Assembly (NCBI RefSeq): GCF_016864375.1 | Contig: NZ_CP069355.1 | Location: 1,178,001 to 1,242,000, forward strand | Source: Microvirga sp. VF16 | GTDB taxonomy: Bacteria > Pseudomonadota > Alphaproteobacteria > Rhizobiales > Beijerinckiaceae | Direction of reading: 5' to 3' | Length of the DNA stretch: 64,000 nt | Shown here: positions 18,148 to 26,356 of the stretch, one piece after another | Layout: each line of letters begins with the position of its first letter | Numbering within the stretch: the first letter of the stretch is position 1 | The notes under the pieces: generated by a model | Database searches by the model: none | What the model saw: the letters and a program-made list of their open reading frames with translations, nothing else | Told to the model about the DNA's origin: nothing | Position numbers and translations under genes: made by a program

Positions 18148-18306
18148 CTAACCAGGCTGAGCTGATTTTGAACGGCGATGGCGCATGTGACGATCATCGA
18201 GGGCAACAACAGCTGCTCGGGCCCCCTCGCAGAGCCGTCGCTTGAGCCGCTCGGGTTCTCGTTTCCAGTCCCGTGTCCCATCTGGATGTCGGCCATAGTC
18301 TCCCAT
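18148..18306 (-). CDS. Small basic protein, paralogue of the 51905 product
   Basis: A 52-residue protein starting at ATG 18306 with GAGGAG eight bases upstream. Its core WKREPERLKRRLCEGARAA, then ALDDRHMRHRRSKSAQPG, is closely similar to the protein at 51905-52090 (WEREPERLKRRFREEARAA, ALDEHHIRHHRSKSAQPL). The conserved sequence in two places and the good ribosome binding site support a real gene. Highly charged, possibly helical, function unknown. The two copies bracket the phosphonate region. Confidence 0.66.
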   Translation of the reverse strand: MGDYGRHPDGTRDWKREPERLKRRLCEGARAAVVALDDRHMRHRRSKSAQPG

Positions 18307-18600
18307 GCGGATTCTCCTCATCGACGACCAGTGGGGGTCTGCTATTCGCCCTCTCGTGCTGAGGATTCTCTGACGTTACGCCTTCGGCGTCTTGATTCAA
18401 GACAATCTACCGGACCTCCTGCTCCACAATCTCGCCAAGCATCTCTAACTTCTGGGTGGCCTAAAGCAGTTGCCTCATGCGCTGCTCCCTTCAAAAGCCC
18501 GCTATCCTAATGCGTTCACCTGACCATCGATGTGGGTCGCTCTCCAGCTTCGACGGCACAATGACAACATTAGACAGCAAAAGCCAACACAAACCCACAA

Positions 18601-18618
18601 ATGTCATCAAATTGTCAC
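18601..18618 (+). promoter_or_regulatory. Pho box upstream of the first phn operon
   Basis: ATGTCAT, four bases, TTGTCAC: two 7-base units in 11-base phase, on the strand of the operon and 51 bases ahead of the DeoR-type start at 18669. It fits PhoB-dependent activation of the phn genes under phosphate limitation. The remaining bases of 18307-18668 show no gene. Confidence 0.78.
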
Positions 18619-18668
18619 GCAAGGCAGCGTAAGAGGGAGCCTGTTCGATCGATGTGAGGGAACGGGCC

Positions 18669-19538
18669 ATGAAGGGACGAGACAGTCAGGCAATCTCTGT
18701 CAAACCGGGCGCCAGACTTGGCGCAGGGCGACAGCAGAGTATTCTGTCTCTGATCGACCAAGGGCACATCGTGTCCGTTGGCGAGTTCGCGAAACGTTTC
18801 GGCGTCTCGACCGAGACCATCCGGCGCGACATCCGGACCCTGGAAGAAGCCGGACAACTGCGCCGCGTTCACGGTGGCGCCGCGCCGGCACGGACGTTTG
18901 ATCTCACCGCCCGGCGTCCACTGGCCGAACGCATGGGCGTCGACCGCGAAGGTAAGCTTCTTGCGGCCCGGGCAGCACTCGAGCTGCTCCAGGATGATAT
19001 GAATGTCTTCTTCGGCGTCAGTTCGACGATGCTTCTGGTCGCAGAAGAGCTTGCTCGGAGCGAAAAGCGGCTGACGATCACGACCAACTCGATCGACATC
19101 GCCCTGACCACCGCAGCTTCCGGGCGATGCACGGTCAATCTATTAGGAGGCGTTGTACATCATCAGTCGCGTTCGCTCGACGGCTATGAGGTGCTCACCA
19201 ATTTTGAAGGCAGGCTGTTCGATCTTGCGCTGATGGGTGCGAGCGCCATCAGCCCAGTCCACGGCGTTCTATCTCCGACCAAACAACATCAGGTCATCGT
19301 CAGCGCCGCCGCCGATCGCTCGCATCAGGTCGCGTTTGTCGTCGACCACGCCAAGTTCAACCGCCGCGACGCCCAGGTCGTCCGTCCACTTGAGGAGGTT
19401 GACTTTCTCGCGACGGACCGCGAACCGCCGCCGGATCTTGCGGCGGCGCTGGAAAAGGCTGGGGTGACAGTCTTTCTCCCGCCCGGGATCGAAGCCGATG
19501 GGCTGTCGATTGCCGCTGAAGAAGGGAAACCTCAATGA
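18669..19538 (+). CDS. DeoR/GlpR-family regulator of the first phn operon
   Basis: A 289-residue regulator. Residues 20-75 are the DeoR helix-turn-helix (GRQQSILSLIDQGHIVSVGE, RFGVSTETIRRDIRTLEEAG, LRRVHGGA). The rest is the sugar-phosphate sensor domain (FFGVSSTMLLVAEEL, LTITTNSIDIA, LMGASAIS, HVAF-like VAFVVDHAKF). DeoR sensors usually bind phosphorylated sugars, so an intermediate such as a ribose phosphate could be its signal. Its stop overlaps the phnM start in ATGA, so it is the first gene of the operon. C-P lyase operons are more often led by GntR-type PhnF. ATG 18669 is chosen over GTG 18654 for its GAGGGA box. Confidence 0.9.
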   Translation: MKGRDSQAISVKPGARLGAGRQQSILSLIDQGHIVSVGEFAKRFGVSTETIRRDIRTLEEAGQLRRVHGGAAPARTFDLTARRPLAERMGVDREGKLLAARAALELLQDDMNVFFGVSSTMLLVAEELARSEKRLTITTNSIDIALTTAASGRCTVNLLGGVVHHQSRSLDGYEVLTNFEGRLFDLALMGASAISPVHGVLSPTKQHQVIVSAAADRSHQVAFVVDHAKFNRRDAQVVRPLEEVDFLATDREPPPDLAAALEKAGVTVFLPPGIEADGLSIAAEEGKPQ

Positions 19539-20674
19539 CTAAGCGCCTAACAAACGCGCAAATCGTGCTTGAAGACCGCGTTGTCGAGGGATCCCTTGAT
19601 ATTGAGGGTGGTGTGATCGCGTCGCTCAAGAAGGGTAACATCGCCGGTGACGCCCTGGATTGCGATGGCGACTTCGTGCTCCCGGGTCTGATCGACATTC
19701 ACACCGACAATCTTGAGGTCCACGTTCATCCGCGCCCGACAGTTCAATGGCCAGCGATGCTCGCATCAGCGCTTGCACATGATTGGCAGCTCTTGGGAAG
19801 CGGCATCACAACAGTCCTCGATTCAGTGGCGATTGGCGACTTCCACAGCAACGGAAAGCGCACAGCGATGCTCGACCGCGCGATCGGCACGCTCGATCAG
19901 GCGCGCACCGCCAGCGTTCTCAGGGTCGAGCACTACCTTCATCTGCGATGTGAACTTTGCGATCCGCAGCTGATGGCGATCGTCGAACGGCACATCGGCA
20001 ATCCGAGTGTTAAGCTCGTCAGTATGATGGATCATACTCCCGGCCAGCGGCAATGGAGCGATACCGCCCGCTTCCGCGAGTACTACCGCAAGAAGGGCAT
20101 TCGCGTCTGGACGGACGAAGAATTCAAAGCGGACATGATCAATTGGCGGCAGCAGCAAGTGACGCTGGTCCCGGCCAACCGGGCCGCTGTCCGCCGGCTG
20201 TGCGAGGCGCACGGCATCGTGATGGCCAGCCACGATGACACCACCATCGCTGACGTCGACGAGGCCCATGCTGACGGCATCACGATCAGCGAATTCCCGA
20301 CGACGGTGGCCGCCGCACAACATGCCCGCAAGCGCGAAATGAAGACCGTCATGGGATCGCCGAACATTATCCTCGGCGGCTCGCATTCCGGCAATGTCGC
20401 TGCCGCGCATCTCGCAGAGCTGGGACTTCTTGACATGCTCACGTCCGACTACGTGCCCGGCAGTCTTCTGCATGCCGCGTTCTCGCTCGCCGCTAGCGGA
20501 ATCGACGTTCCCGCAGCGATCGCGATGGTGACAAAGACACCTGCTGATCTCCTCAACTTCCATGATCGCGGACGGATCGCGGAGGGCCTACGCGCCGATC
20601 TGGTCAGAGTTCGGCTCGTGGACGGAGTGCCCGTCATTCGAAACGTCTGGGTCGCCGGCCATCAATATATGTGA
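19535..20674 (+). CDS. phnM: PhnM, ribose 1-methylphosphonate 5-triphosphate diphosphatase (copy 1)
   Basis: A 379-residue amidohydrolase-superfamily enzyme that removes pyrophosphate from alpha-D-ribose 1-phosphonate 5-triphosphate, giving the 5-phosphate that PhnJ acts on. Diagnostic motifs in order: LPGLIDIHTDNLE (metal ligands), SMMDHTPGQRQW, ASHDDTTIADVDEAHADG, PNIILGGSHSGN and SDYVPGSLLHAAF. The length is normal. It overlaps the DeoR gene by four bases and is followed by phnG after 46 bases. Confidence 0.97.
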   Translation: MTKRLTNAQIVLEDRVVEGSLDIEGGVIASLKKGNIAGDALDCDGDFVLPGLIDIHTDNLEVHVHPRPTVQWPAMLASALAHDWQLLGSGITTVLDSVAIGDFHSNGKRTAMLDRAIGTLDQARTASVLRVEHYLHLRCELCDPQLMAIVERHIGNPSVKLVSMMDHTPGQRQWSDTARFREYYRKKGIRVWTDEEFKADMINWRQQQVTLVPANRAAVRRLCEAHGIVMASHDDTTIADVDEAHADGITISEFPTTVAAAQHARKREMKTVMGSPNIILGGSHSGNVAAAHLAELGLLDMLTSDYVPGSLLHAAFSLAASGIDVPAAIAMVTKTPADLLNFHDRGRIAEGLRADLVRVRLVDGVPVIRNVWVAGHQYM

Positions 20675-20720
20675 CAGCGGTCAATCCGCACCATCATTTT
20701 CGTAGGGAAGCAAACTTCAG

Positions 20721-21185
20721 ATGCACAACGAACAGGCTGCCAATGCGGAACGCGCCCATTGGCTGGGCGTGATGTCACGCAGTCAGGTGGGGGAACTGGA
20801 GGCCTTGGCGAGTGCCCTCGTCTCGGGCATCGAGTTCGAGCGGCTTCGCACACCCCATGTCGGGCTGGTCATGGTCCGTGGCCGCGCCGGTGGAACCGGC
20901 ACGGTTTTCAATCTCGGCGAAATGACGGTCGCCCGCGCTTCGGTCAGGCTTCCGAATGGCACCGTGGGGCATGGATACGCCCAGGGCCGGAATCAGCGTC
21001 AGGCTGAGATGGCCGCCGTCATCGACGCGCTCTTGCAGCAAGATGACCGCCGCCACGACATCCTCACGGCCGTGATCGAGCCCCTGCGCAAGAAGGCGGA
21101 GGCCCGACGCCTGGAAAAAAGCCGCAGGGCGGCTGCGACCAGGGTTGAATTCTTTACCGTCGCCCGTGGGGAGGACCCGGAATGA
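20721..21185 (+). CDS. phnG: PhnG, C-P lyase core subunit (copy 1)
   Basis: A 154-residue subunit of the PhnGHIJ core complex, which together with PhnI installs the phosphonate on ribose in place of adenine. Seen: LEALASALVSGIEFERLRTP, GLVMVRGRAGGTGTVFNLGE, MTVARASVRL, VGHGYAQGRNQRQAEMAAVI. Its end overlaps phnH by four bases. The length and order of motifs match the copy at 45933. Confidence 0.97.
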   Translation: MHNEQAANAERAHWLGVMSRSQVGELEALASALVSGIEFERLRTPHVGLVMVRGRAGGTGTVFNLGEMTVARASVRLPNGTVGHGYAQGRNQRQAEMAAVIDALLQQDDRRHDILTAVIEPLRKKAEARRLEKSRRAAATRVEFFTVARGEDPE

Positions 21186-21814
21186 CCCAAAAGACCGGAC
21201 CGTCCGTAGCGACGTTGCTCAAACCCGGCTTCAACGATCCGATCTTCGATGCTCAGGCCGTCTTTCGTGCAGCGATGATCTCAACCGCCTATCCCGGCCG
21301 CGTCGTCTCCCTCACCACTGAGATTGATGGCCCGCTTCCGTTCTGCAAGGCCACCGCGGCACTCAGCCTGACGCTGATGGATTTCGAGACACCCGTCTGG
21401 ATCGACGGCCAGTCGAGATCGGATGAAGCCACTGCGTGGCTCCGCTTCCATTGCGGTCTGCCGCTCACGCCAGACACCGCGACTGCAACATATGCTGTTG
21501 TTACAGATCCAGAGAATATGCCTTCGCTGGCAGACTTCCACCAGGGCGATATCGAGTATCCCGAGCGTTCAACGACCCTCATCATTCAAGTGCCGTCGCT
21601 CACTGATGGTCCGACAATGAGGTGGACGGGCCCCGGGATCAACGGAAGCATCATCACGGCTATCGCGGGGCTCCCATCATGGTTCTGGTCTCTATGGGAT
21701 CTTAACAGCGAACTCTATCCGCGTGGTATCGATGTCATTTTCACTTGTGGGAACATGATGGTCGGCCTGCCGCGCACCATTCTCGTCAATGACTCTATTG
21801 GGAGCGCCGCATGA
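21182..21814 (+). CDS. phnH: PhnH, C-P lyase core subunit (copy 1)
   Basis: A 210-residue subunit of the core complex; the PhnH fold resembles PLP-dependent transferases but lacks the cofactor. Seen: KPGFNDPIFDAQAVFRAAM, ALSLTLMDFETPVW, FHQGDIEYPERSTTLIIQV, GPGINGS and LYPRGIDVIFTCG. Four-base overlaps with phnG and phnI indicate translational coupling. Confidence 0.97.
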   Translation: MTQKTGPSVATLLKPGFNDPIFDAQAVFRAAMISTAYPGRVVSLTTEIDGPLPFCKATAALSLTLMDFETPVWIDGQSRSDEATAWLRFHCGLPLTPDTATATYAVVTDPENMPSLADFHQGDIEYPERSTTLIIQVPSLTDGPTMRWTGPGINGSIITAIAGLPSWFWSLWDLNSELYPRGIDVIFTCGNMMVGLPRTILVNDSIGSAA

Positions 21815-22920
21815 CCTATGTAGCCGTTAAGGGTGGCGAACAGGCGATCCTGAACACCCACAAGCTCATCTCGGAAAGCCGCCGAGGCAGTCCCCAATAT
21901 CCGGAGTTGGCTCTCGGCCAGATCAGAGAACAATTCGGACTTGCCGTCGATCGTGTCATGGCAGAGGGTTCAGTCTTCGATCCCGAACTTGCCGCTTTGG
22001 CGCTCAAGCAGGCGCAGGGCGACGCCATGGAAGCCATCTTCCTCCTGCGGGCCTACCGCACAACACTGCCGCGCATCGCCGTTTCCAATCCGATTGACAC
22101 CGCCGAGATGGCGATCCGCCGCCGCATCTCAGCAACCTTCAAGGACCTGCCCGGCGGCCAGGTTCTCGGTCCGACGTATGACTACACGCACCGCCTGCTT
22201 GATTTCACTCTTGCCGCCGAAGGACAAGAACGCCAGGCTGCTGTTGCCGCGCCGGAGCCTGTAGACGAGGACGTGCCAAGGGTCGTCGACTTCTTGGACA
22301 GTGAAGGTGTGATCGAGAGGGAGACGGACGAGGGACGGGAAAATGTTTTCGACCTGACACGACAGCCGATGAAGTTTCCCGCTGGACGGGATCAGCGGTT
22401 GCAGAACCTCGCACGCGGCGACGAAGGATTCTTGCTCTCTCTGGCTTATTCCACCACGCGCGGATACGGCTACAACCATCCGTTTGTCGGCGAACTTAGG
22501 CTCGGCGAGGTGGCGGTTGAAATCGTTCCGGAAGAACTCGGGTTTGCAATCGACATTGCCGAAATCACGGTGACCGAGTGCCAGATGATCAACAGCTTCC
22601 GGGGCAGCATCGAGAAAGCACCACAATTCACGCGCGGGTACGGCCTTACCTTCGGTCACAATGAGCGCAAGGCCATGTCGATGTCACTCGTGGATCGAGC
22701 CCTGCGAGCGCGCGAGCTCGGCGAGGATGTACGCCATCCCGCTCAGGATGAGGAATTCGTTCTCTCCCACACCGACAATGTCGATGGAAACGGCCTCGTC
22801 ACCCATTACAAGCTGCCGCACTACGTCGATTTCCAGGCGGAGCTTCAGCTCGTGCGGCAATTGCGCAGCGAATATGAAGCCGCGCGCTCGGCAGCCAGCA
22901 TCAAGGAGGCTGCGGAATGA
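21811..22920 (+). CDS. phnI: PhnI, nucleosidase subunit of C-P lyase (copy 1)
   Basis: A 369-residue subunit that, with PhnG, PhnH and PhnL, catalyses displacement of adenine from ATP by phosphonate. Seen: MTYVAVKGGEQAILNTHKLI, IREQFGLAVDRVMAEGS, ALKQAQGDAMEAIFLLRAYR, QRLQNLARGDEGFLLSLAYS, ECQMINSF and GYGLTFGHNERKAMSMSLVD. The start overlaps phnH and the end overlaps phnJ, both by four bases. Confidence 0.97.
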   Translation: MTYVAVKGGEQAILNTHKLISESRRGSPQYPELALGQIREQFGLAVDRVMAEGSVFDPELAALALKQAQGDAMEAIFLLRAYRTTLPRIAVSNPIDTAEMAIRRRISATFKDLPGGQVLGPTYDYTHRLLDFTLAAEGQERQAAVAAPEPVDEDVPRVVDFLDSEGVIERETDEGRENVFDLTRQPMKFPAGRDQRLQNLARGDEGFLLSLAYSTTRGYGYNHPFVGELRLGEVAVEIVPEELGFAIDIAEITVTECQMINSFRGSIEKAPQFTRGYGLTFGHNERKAMSMSLVDRALRARELGEDVRHPAQDEEFVLSHTDNVDGNGLVTHYKLPHYVDFQAELQLVRQLRSEYEAARSAASIKEAAE

Positions 22921-23819
22921 GCGGCCAAGTCACAAACTATATCAATGACAGCCATGGGGACGAAAGCTACAACTACGCGTTCCTTGATGAACAAACCAAG
23001 CGAATGATCCGGCGCACACTCCTCAAGGCGCTGTCCATTCCTGGCTACCAGGTGCCTTTCGGCGGCCGTGAGATGCCGCTCGCCCAGGGCTGGGGAACCG
23101 GCGGAATCCAGATCACCGCCAGTGTCATCGGCCCGAGCGACGTCCTGAAGGTCATCGACCAGGGAGCCGACGATACAACCAACGCGGTTTCGATCCGTCG
23201 TTTCTTCCAGACGGTCGCCGCTGTCGAGGTGACCGAGCGCACCACCGACGCGACGATCGTCCAAACCCGTCATCGCGTACCCGAAGCTACATTGGAAGAA
23301 GGTCAGGTTCTCGTCTATCAAGTGCCGCAGCCTGAACCGCTGCGCATGATCGAGCCGCGGGAAACCGAGACGCGCAAGATGCACGCCTATGCTGAATATG
23401 GCGCCATGCAGGTCTCCCTCTACGAGGATATCGCGCGCTACGGACACATCGCCAAGACCTACGACTATCCGGCCCTGATCAACGGCCGCTTTCTGATATC
23501 GCCATCTCCGATCCCGAAGTTCGATAATCCGAAGATGGAGAACAGCCCGGCGATCCAGTTTTGGGGTGCCGGCCGGGAAAAGCGCATCTATGCGGTCCCG
23601 CCCTACACGTCGGTGCGCAATCTCGATTTTGATGACCATCCCTTCAAGGTGCAGACCTGGACGCAGCATTGTGCGCTGTGCGGCTCGACCGAAAGCTACC
23701 TCGATGAGGTTATCATGGACGATCAGGGCGGGCGCATGTTCGTCTGCTCTGACACGGATTTTTGCAACACCCGCCAGTCGCAGGCATCTGCTCACGGCGA
23801 TGAAGGGGATCAGCCATGA
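22917..23819 (+). CDS. phnJ: PhnJ, radical SAM C-P lyase (copy 1)
   Basis: A 300-residue catalytic subunit that breaks the C-P bond using a 4Fe-4S cluster and S-adenosylmethionine. The cysteines are C252, C255, C277 and C283 (CALC, 21 residues, C, five residues, C), the same spacing as the essential cysteines of the E. coli enzyme, so this copy should be active. Also seen: GYQVPFGGREMPLAQGWGTG, FFQTVA and ARYGHIAKTYDYP. The C-terminal 14 residues are variable. Coupled to phnI and phnK by short overlaps. Confidence 0.98.
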   Translation: MSGQVTNYINDSHGDESYNYAFLDEQTKRMIRRTLLKALSIPGYQVPFGGREMPLAQGWGTGGIQITASVIGPSDVLKVIDQGADDTTNAVSIRRFFQTVAAVEVTERTTDATIVQTRHRVPEATLEEGQVLVYQVPQPEPLRMIEPRETETRKMHAYAEYGAMQVSLYEDIARYGHIAKTYDYPALINGRFLISPSPIPKFDNPKMENSPAIQFWGAGREKRIYAVPPYTSVRNLDFDDHPFKVQTWTQHCALCGSTESYLDEVIMDDQGGRMFVCSDTDFCNTRQSQASAHGDEGDQP

Positions 23820-24622
23820 CTGGGATGAGCGCGATTGCACATATCGGCCCGAGGTCGCCCCTCCTGGAAGTCTCGCGTCTGTCAAAGTCCTATGGCGGCC
23901 AGATCGGATGCCTCGACGTCTCATTCACGGTCCGGCCTGGCGAGGTCCTCGGCATCGTCGGCGAGAGCGGCTCCGGCAAGTCGACCCTCTTAGCGTGCCT
24001 TTCCGGCCAGTTGCAGCCAGACAGCGGCAGCATCACCTACGACGTGCGCGGCCGCGGTCCGGTGGACATCCTGGCGATGTCGGAGCCGGAGCGCCGGCGC
24101 CTCGCGCGCACCGACTGGGGCGTCGTGCACCAGAATCCGCGGGACGGCCTTCGCATGGCGATTTCAGCGGGTGGCAATATCGGCGAACGGCCGATGGCGG
24201 TCGGCGCGCGCCACTACGGCAACATTCGCTCTGAGGCTCAGGACTGGCTCAGCCGGGTCGAGATTGATCTGTCGCGGACCGATCACCAGCCGAGGACCTT
24301 CTCAGGCGGCATGCAGCAGCGCCTTCAGATCGCCCGCAACCTCGTCACACGGCCTCGCTTGGTGTTCATGGACGAACCCACGGGGGGGTTGGATGTCTCA
24401 GTCCAGGCACGATTGCTCGATCTGTTGCGCGGTCTCGTCCGCGAGCTCGGCATTGCCGTGATCATTGTCACCCATGACCTTGCCGTTGTGCGCCTCCTCG
24501 CCGACCGGCTGATGGTTATGCAGCGGGGGCGTGTGATTGAAGAAGGCTTAACCGATCAAGTTCTCGACGACCCCCACCATGCCTACACGCAGCTGCTCGT
24601 GTCGTCCGTTCTGCAGGTCTGA
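23816..24622 (+). CDS. phnK: PhnK, ABC-type ATPase of the C-P lyase complex (copy 1)
   Basis: A 268-residue ABC ATPase that binds the PhnGHIJ core rather than a membrane transporter. Walker A is GESGSGKST, the signature is FSGGMQQRLQIARNL, Walker B is LVFMDEPTGGLDVS, and the switch is VTHDLAVVRLLADRL. The Q-loop region contains VVHQNPRDGLRM, characteristic of PhnK. It overlaps phnJ by four bases. ATG 23828 is a possible alternative start. Confidence 0.97.
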   Translation: MTGMSAIAHIGPRSPLLEVSRLSKSYGGQIGCLDVSFTVRPGEVLGIVGESGSGKSTLLACLSGQLQPDSGSITYDVRGRGPVDILAMSEPERRRLARTDWGVVHQNPRDGLRMAISAGGNIGERPMAVGARHYGNIRSEAQDWLSRVEIDLSRTDHQPRTFSGGMQQRLQIARNLVTRPRLVFMDEPTGGLDVSVQARLLDLLRGLVRELGIAVIIVTHDLAVVRLLADRLMVMQRGRVIEEGLTDQVLDDPHHAYTQLLVSSVLQV

Positions 24623-24639
24623 GACGAGGGAATGAAATT

Positions 24640-25341
24640 ATGACCATTTGCTTACACGCCAAGGGTCTTGCAAAGACCTTCACCCTTCACACGCAGGGCG
24701 GAACCATTCTTCCGGTCTTCAATGACGTCGAACTCTCCGTGAATGCGGGAGAGTGCGTGTGCCTTCACGGCCCCTCAGGAGCTGGCAAGTCAACGCTCCT
24801 GCGCTCGCTGTACGCAAACTACAAACCCGACGCCGGCGAGATCCTCATTGAGCATATGGGCCGCACGATCGACCTTCTCGGGGCCGAGCCCTGGGAAATC
24901 GTCGAGATCCGGCGCCGGACGATCGGCTATGTCAGCCAATTCCTGCGCGTCATTCCGCGAGTACCGACTCTTGATGTTGTCACCGAGCCCGCCATTGCCA
25001 ACGGAACAGCGCGAGAGAAGGCGGCTGCTGAGGCACGGACACTCCTGTCGCGCCTGCGCATTCCAGAGCGGCTCTGGTCGCTCGCGCCGGCCACCTTCTC
25101 AGGCGGCGAACAGCAGCGCGTCAACATCGCTCGCGGCTTCATCGTCGACTATCCGGTGATGCTCCTGGATGAGCCGACAGCATCGCTCGATGCCAAGAAT
25201 CGGGCGACCGTGATCGAACTCATCAACGCGGCAAAGGAGCGTGGCGCAGCCATCGTTGGGATCTTCCACGATGCCGAAGTCCGCGAGGCGGTGGCTGACA
25301 GGCTCTTCGAAGTCGCGCCGCAAGCCGCCAAGGCGGCCTAA
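24640..25341 (+). CDS. phnL: PhnL, ABC-type ATPase of the C-P lyase complex (copy 1)
   Basis: A 233-residue ABC ATPase needed for the ribosylation step. Walker A is GPSGAGKSTLLRSLYANYKP, the signature is FSGGEQQRVNIARGF and Walker B is VMLLDEPTASLDAK. The characteristic YVSQFLRVIPRV follows the Q-loop. It is 17 bases after phnK, with GAGGGA ahead of the ATG. It is the last gene of this operon; DUF1045 and phnN, which usually follow, lie instead at 32820-34144. Confidence 0.97.
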   Translation: MTICLHAKGLAKTFTLHTQGGTILPVFNDVELSVNAGECVCLHGPSGAGKSTLLRSLYANYKPDAGEILIEHMGRTIDLLGAEPWEIVEIRRRTIGYVSQFLRVIPRVPTLDVVTEPAIANGTAREKAAAEARTLLSRLRIPERLWSLAPATFSGGEQQRVNIARGFIVDYPVMLLDEPTASLDAKNRATVIELINAAKERGAAIVGIFHDAEVREAVADRLFEVAPQAAKAA

Positions 25342-25509
25342 GCGTAGCGGGAGGTGATGGAGATGAGGTTCGCAGTCCAATCGATGCAATTCAGCTCGAT
25401 GGCCGAAAACTCCGGCTCCTCGAACCCACCCACTCATACCCCCAACCGGTGGGCGAGTTCGCCGGCCGGTCCAGCGCGCGCGGGAACAATAGCGCCATCG
25501 TTTGTCAGT

Positions 25510-26235
25510 TCAATTGTTGAAGAAGGCTGTGACGCGTCCCGCAGCGAAGCGCGCCACAGTGTAGTCGATCGGGACGTCGTTCGCCCTCTTGACGCTGCGG
25601 ATCTCAAGAACCGGATCGGTCTTAGACTGCTCCAGTCTATGGGCCTCGTCGAGGGTCGGAAGGCGTGCCTCGATCTCGCAATAGGAACGCCAGGAGTCGC
25701 GATGCCCGTACATCTCGTAGACCTCCGTGATACCGACGAAATGCGCTACGTGAATGTTCGCCTCGGGAAAGTGTCGGGCTGGCAGATGGTGCCGGGTCAT
25801 CGACAGGATAACGTCATTGGCTTTCCCGACTGTATCGAAGACGAGGATGGCGTCCCCGGCCGGAATATCCAGGCGCTCAGCGACATCGGAAGGCGCGGCT
25901 ATCGTGAATCTGGTGAGGATTTGCGCACTGGGCGCCAAGCTCGCCTCACGCAGATTCGCCATGAAGGACGATCTGCGGCCAAGGTCGTAACGAAAATGGC
26001 GGGTCACGAAGGTTCCGCGGCCACGTTCGATGCGCAGCACCCCCTTGGCCTGCAGTTCGTTGAGCGCCCGACGCAAGGTGGTGCGCGTGACGCCGAACTG
26101 GCGTGCGAGGATATTCTCCCCCGGAAGCTTCTGGCCGACCGGGAGAGCTCCGGCATCGATCTCCTGGAGGAGCGCCATCTCAATGCGACGCCAATGAGGA
26201 CGCAGCTCCGTCAATTCATCCATCCTATCGTCCAT
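25510..26235 (-). CDS. GntR-family regulator (PhnF/HutC type)
   Basis: A 241-residue protein: residues 8-75 are the GntR winged helix (KLPGENILARQFGVTRTTLR, then VLRIERGRGTFVTRHF), and residues 90-240 are the UTRA ligand domain (ILSMTRHHLPARHFPE, VLEIRSVKRANDVPIDYTVA). It is divergent from the importer operon starting at 26357 and probably represses it through the palindrome at 26294. The frame is open to 26331 but covers that palindrome and the Pho box, so ATG 26235 is preferred. It converges with phnL copy 1. Confidence 0.88.
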   Translation of the reverse strand: MDDRMDELTELRPHWRRIEMALLQEIDAGALPVGQKLPGENILARQFGVTRTTLRRALNELQAKGVLRIERGRGTFVTRHFRYDLGRRSSFMANLREASLAPSAQILTRFTIAAPSDVAERLDIPAGDAILVFDTVGKANDVILSMTRHHLPARHFPEANIHVAHFVGITEVYEMYGHRDSWRSYCEIEARLPTLDEAHRLEQSKTDPVLEIRSVKRANDVPIDYTVARFAAGRVTAFFNN

Positions 26236-26246
26236 ATGGGCCTCGT

Positions 26247-26264
26247 TCGTCACGGTCCTGTCAC
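26247..26264 (+). promoter_or_regulatory. Pho box upstream of the first importer operon
   Basis: TCGTCAC, four bases, CTGTCAC, in 11-base phase on the strand of the importer operon and about 93 bases ahead of its start. The second unit matches the consensus well, the first less so. Confidence 0.62.
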
Positions 26265-26293
26265 CCGATGATGCCAATGCATGCCACATGTAG

Positions 26294-26309
26294 ACTTGTC
26301 TAAACAAGT
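26294..26309. promoter_or_regulatory. Palindrome, candidate GntR operator
   Basis: ACTTGTCTAAACAAGT: six-base arms around a four-base centre, the size and style of HutC/PhnF-subfamily operators. It lies between the divergent GntR gene and the importer operon, 30 bases downstream of the Pho box. Confidence 0.6.
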
Positions 26310-26356
26310 TCCCGGTAGCCCTTTTTATCAACTCTCCCGAACGAGGACGTCACGCC

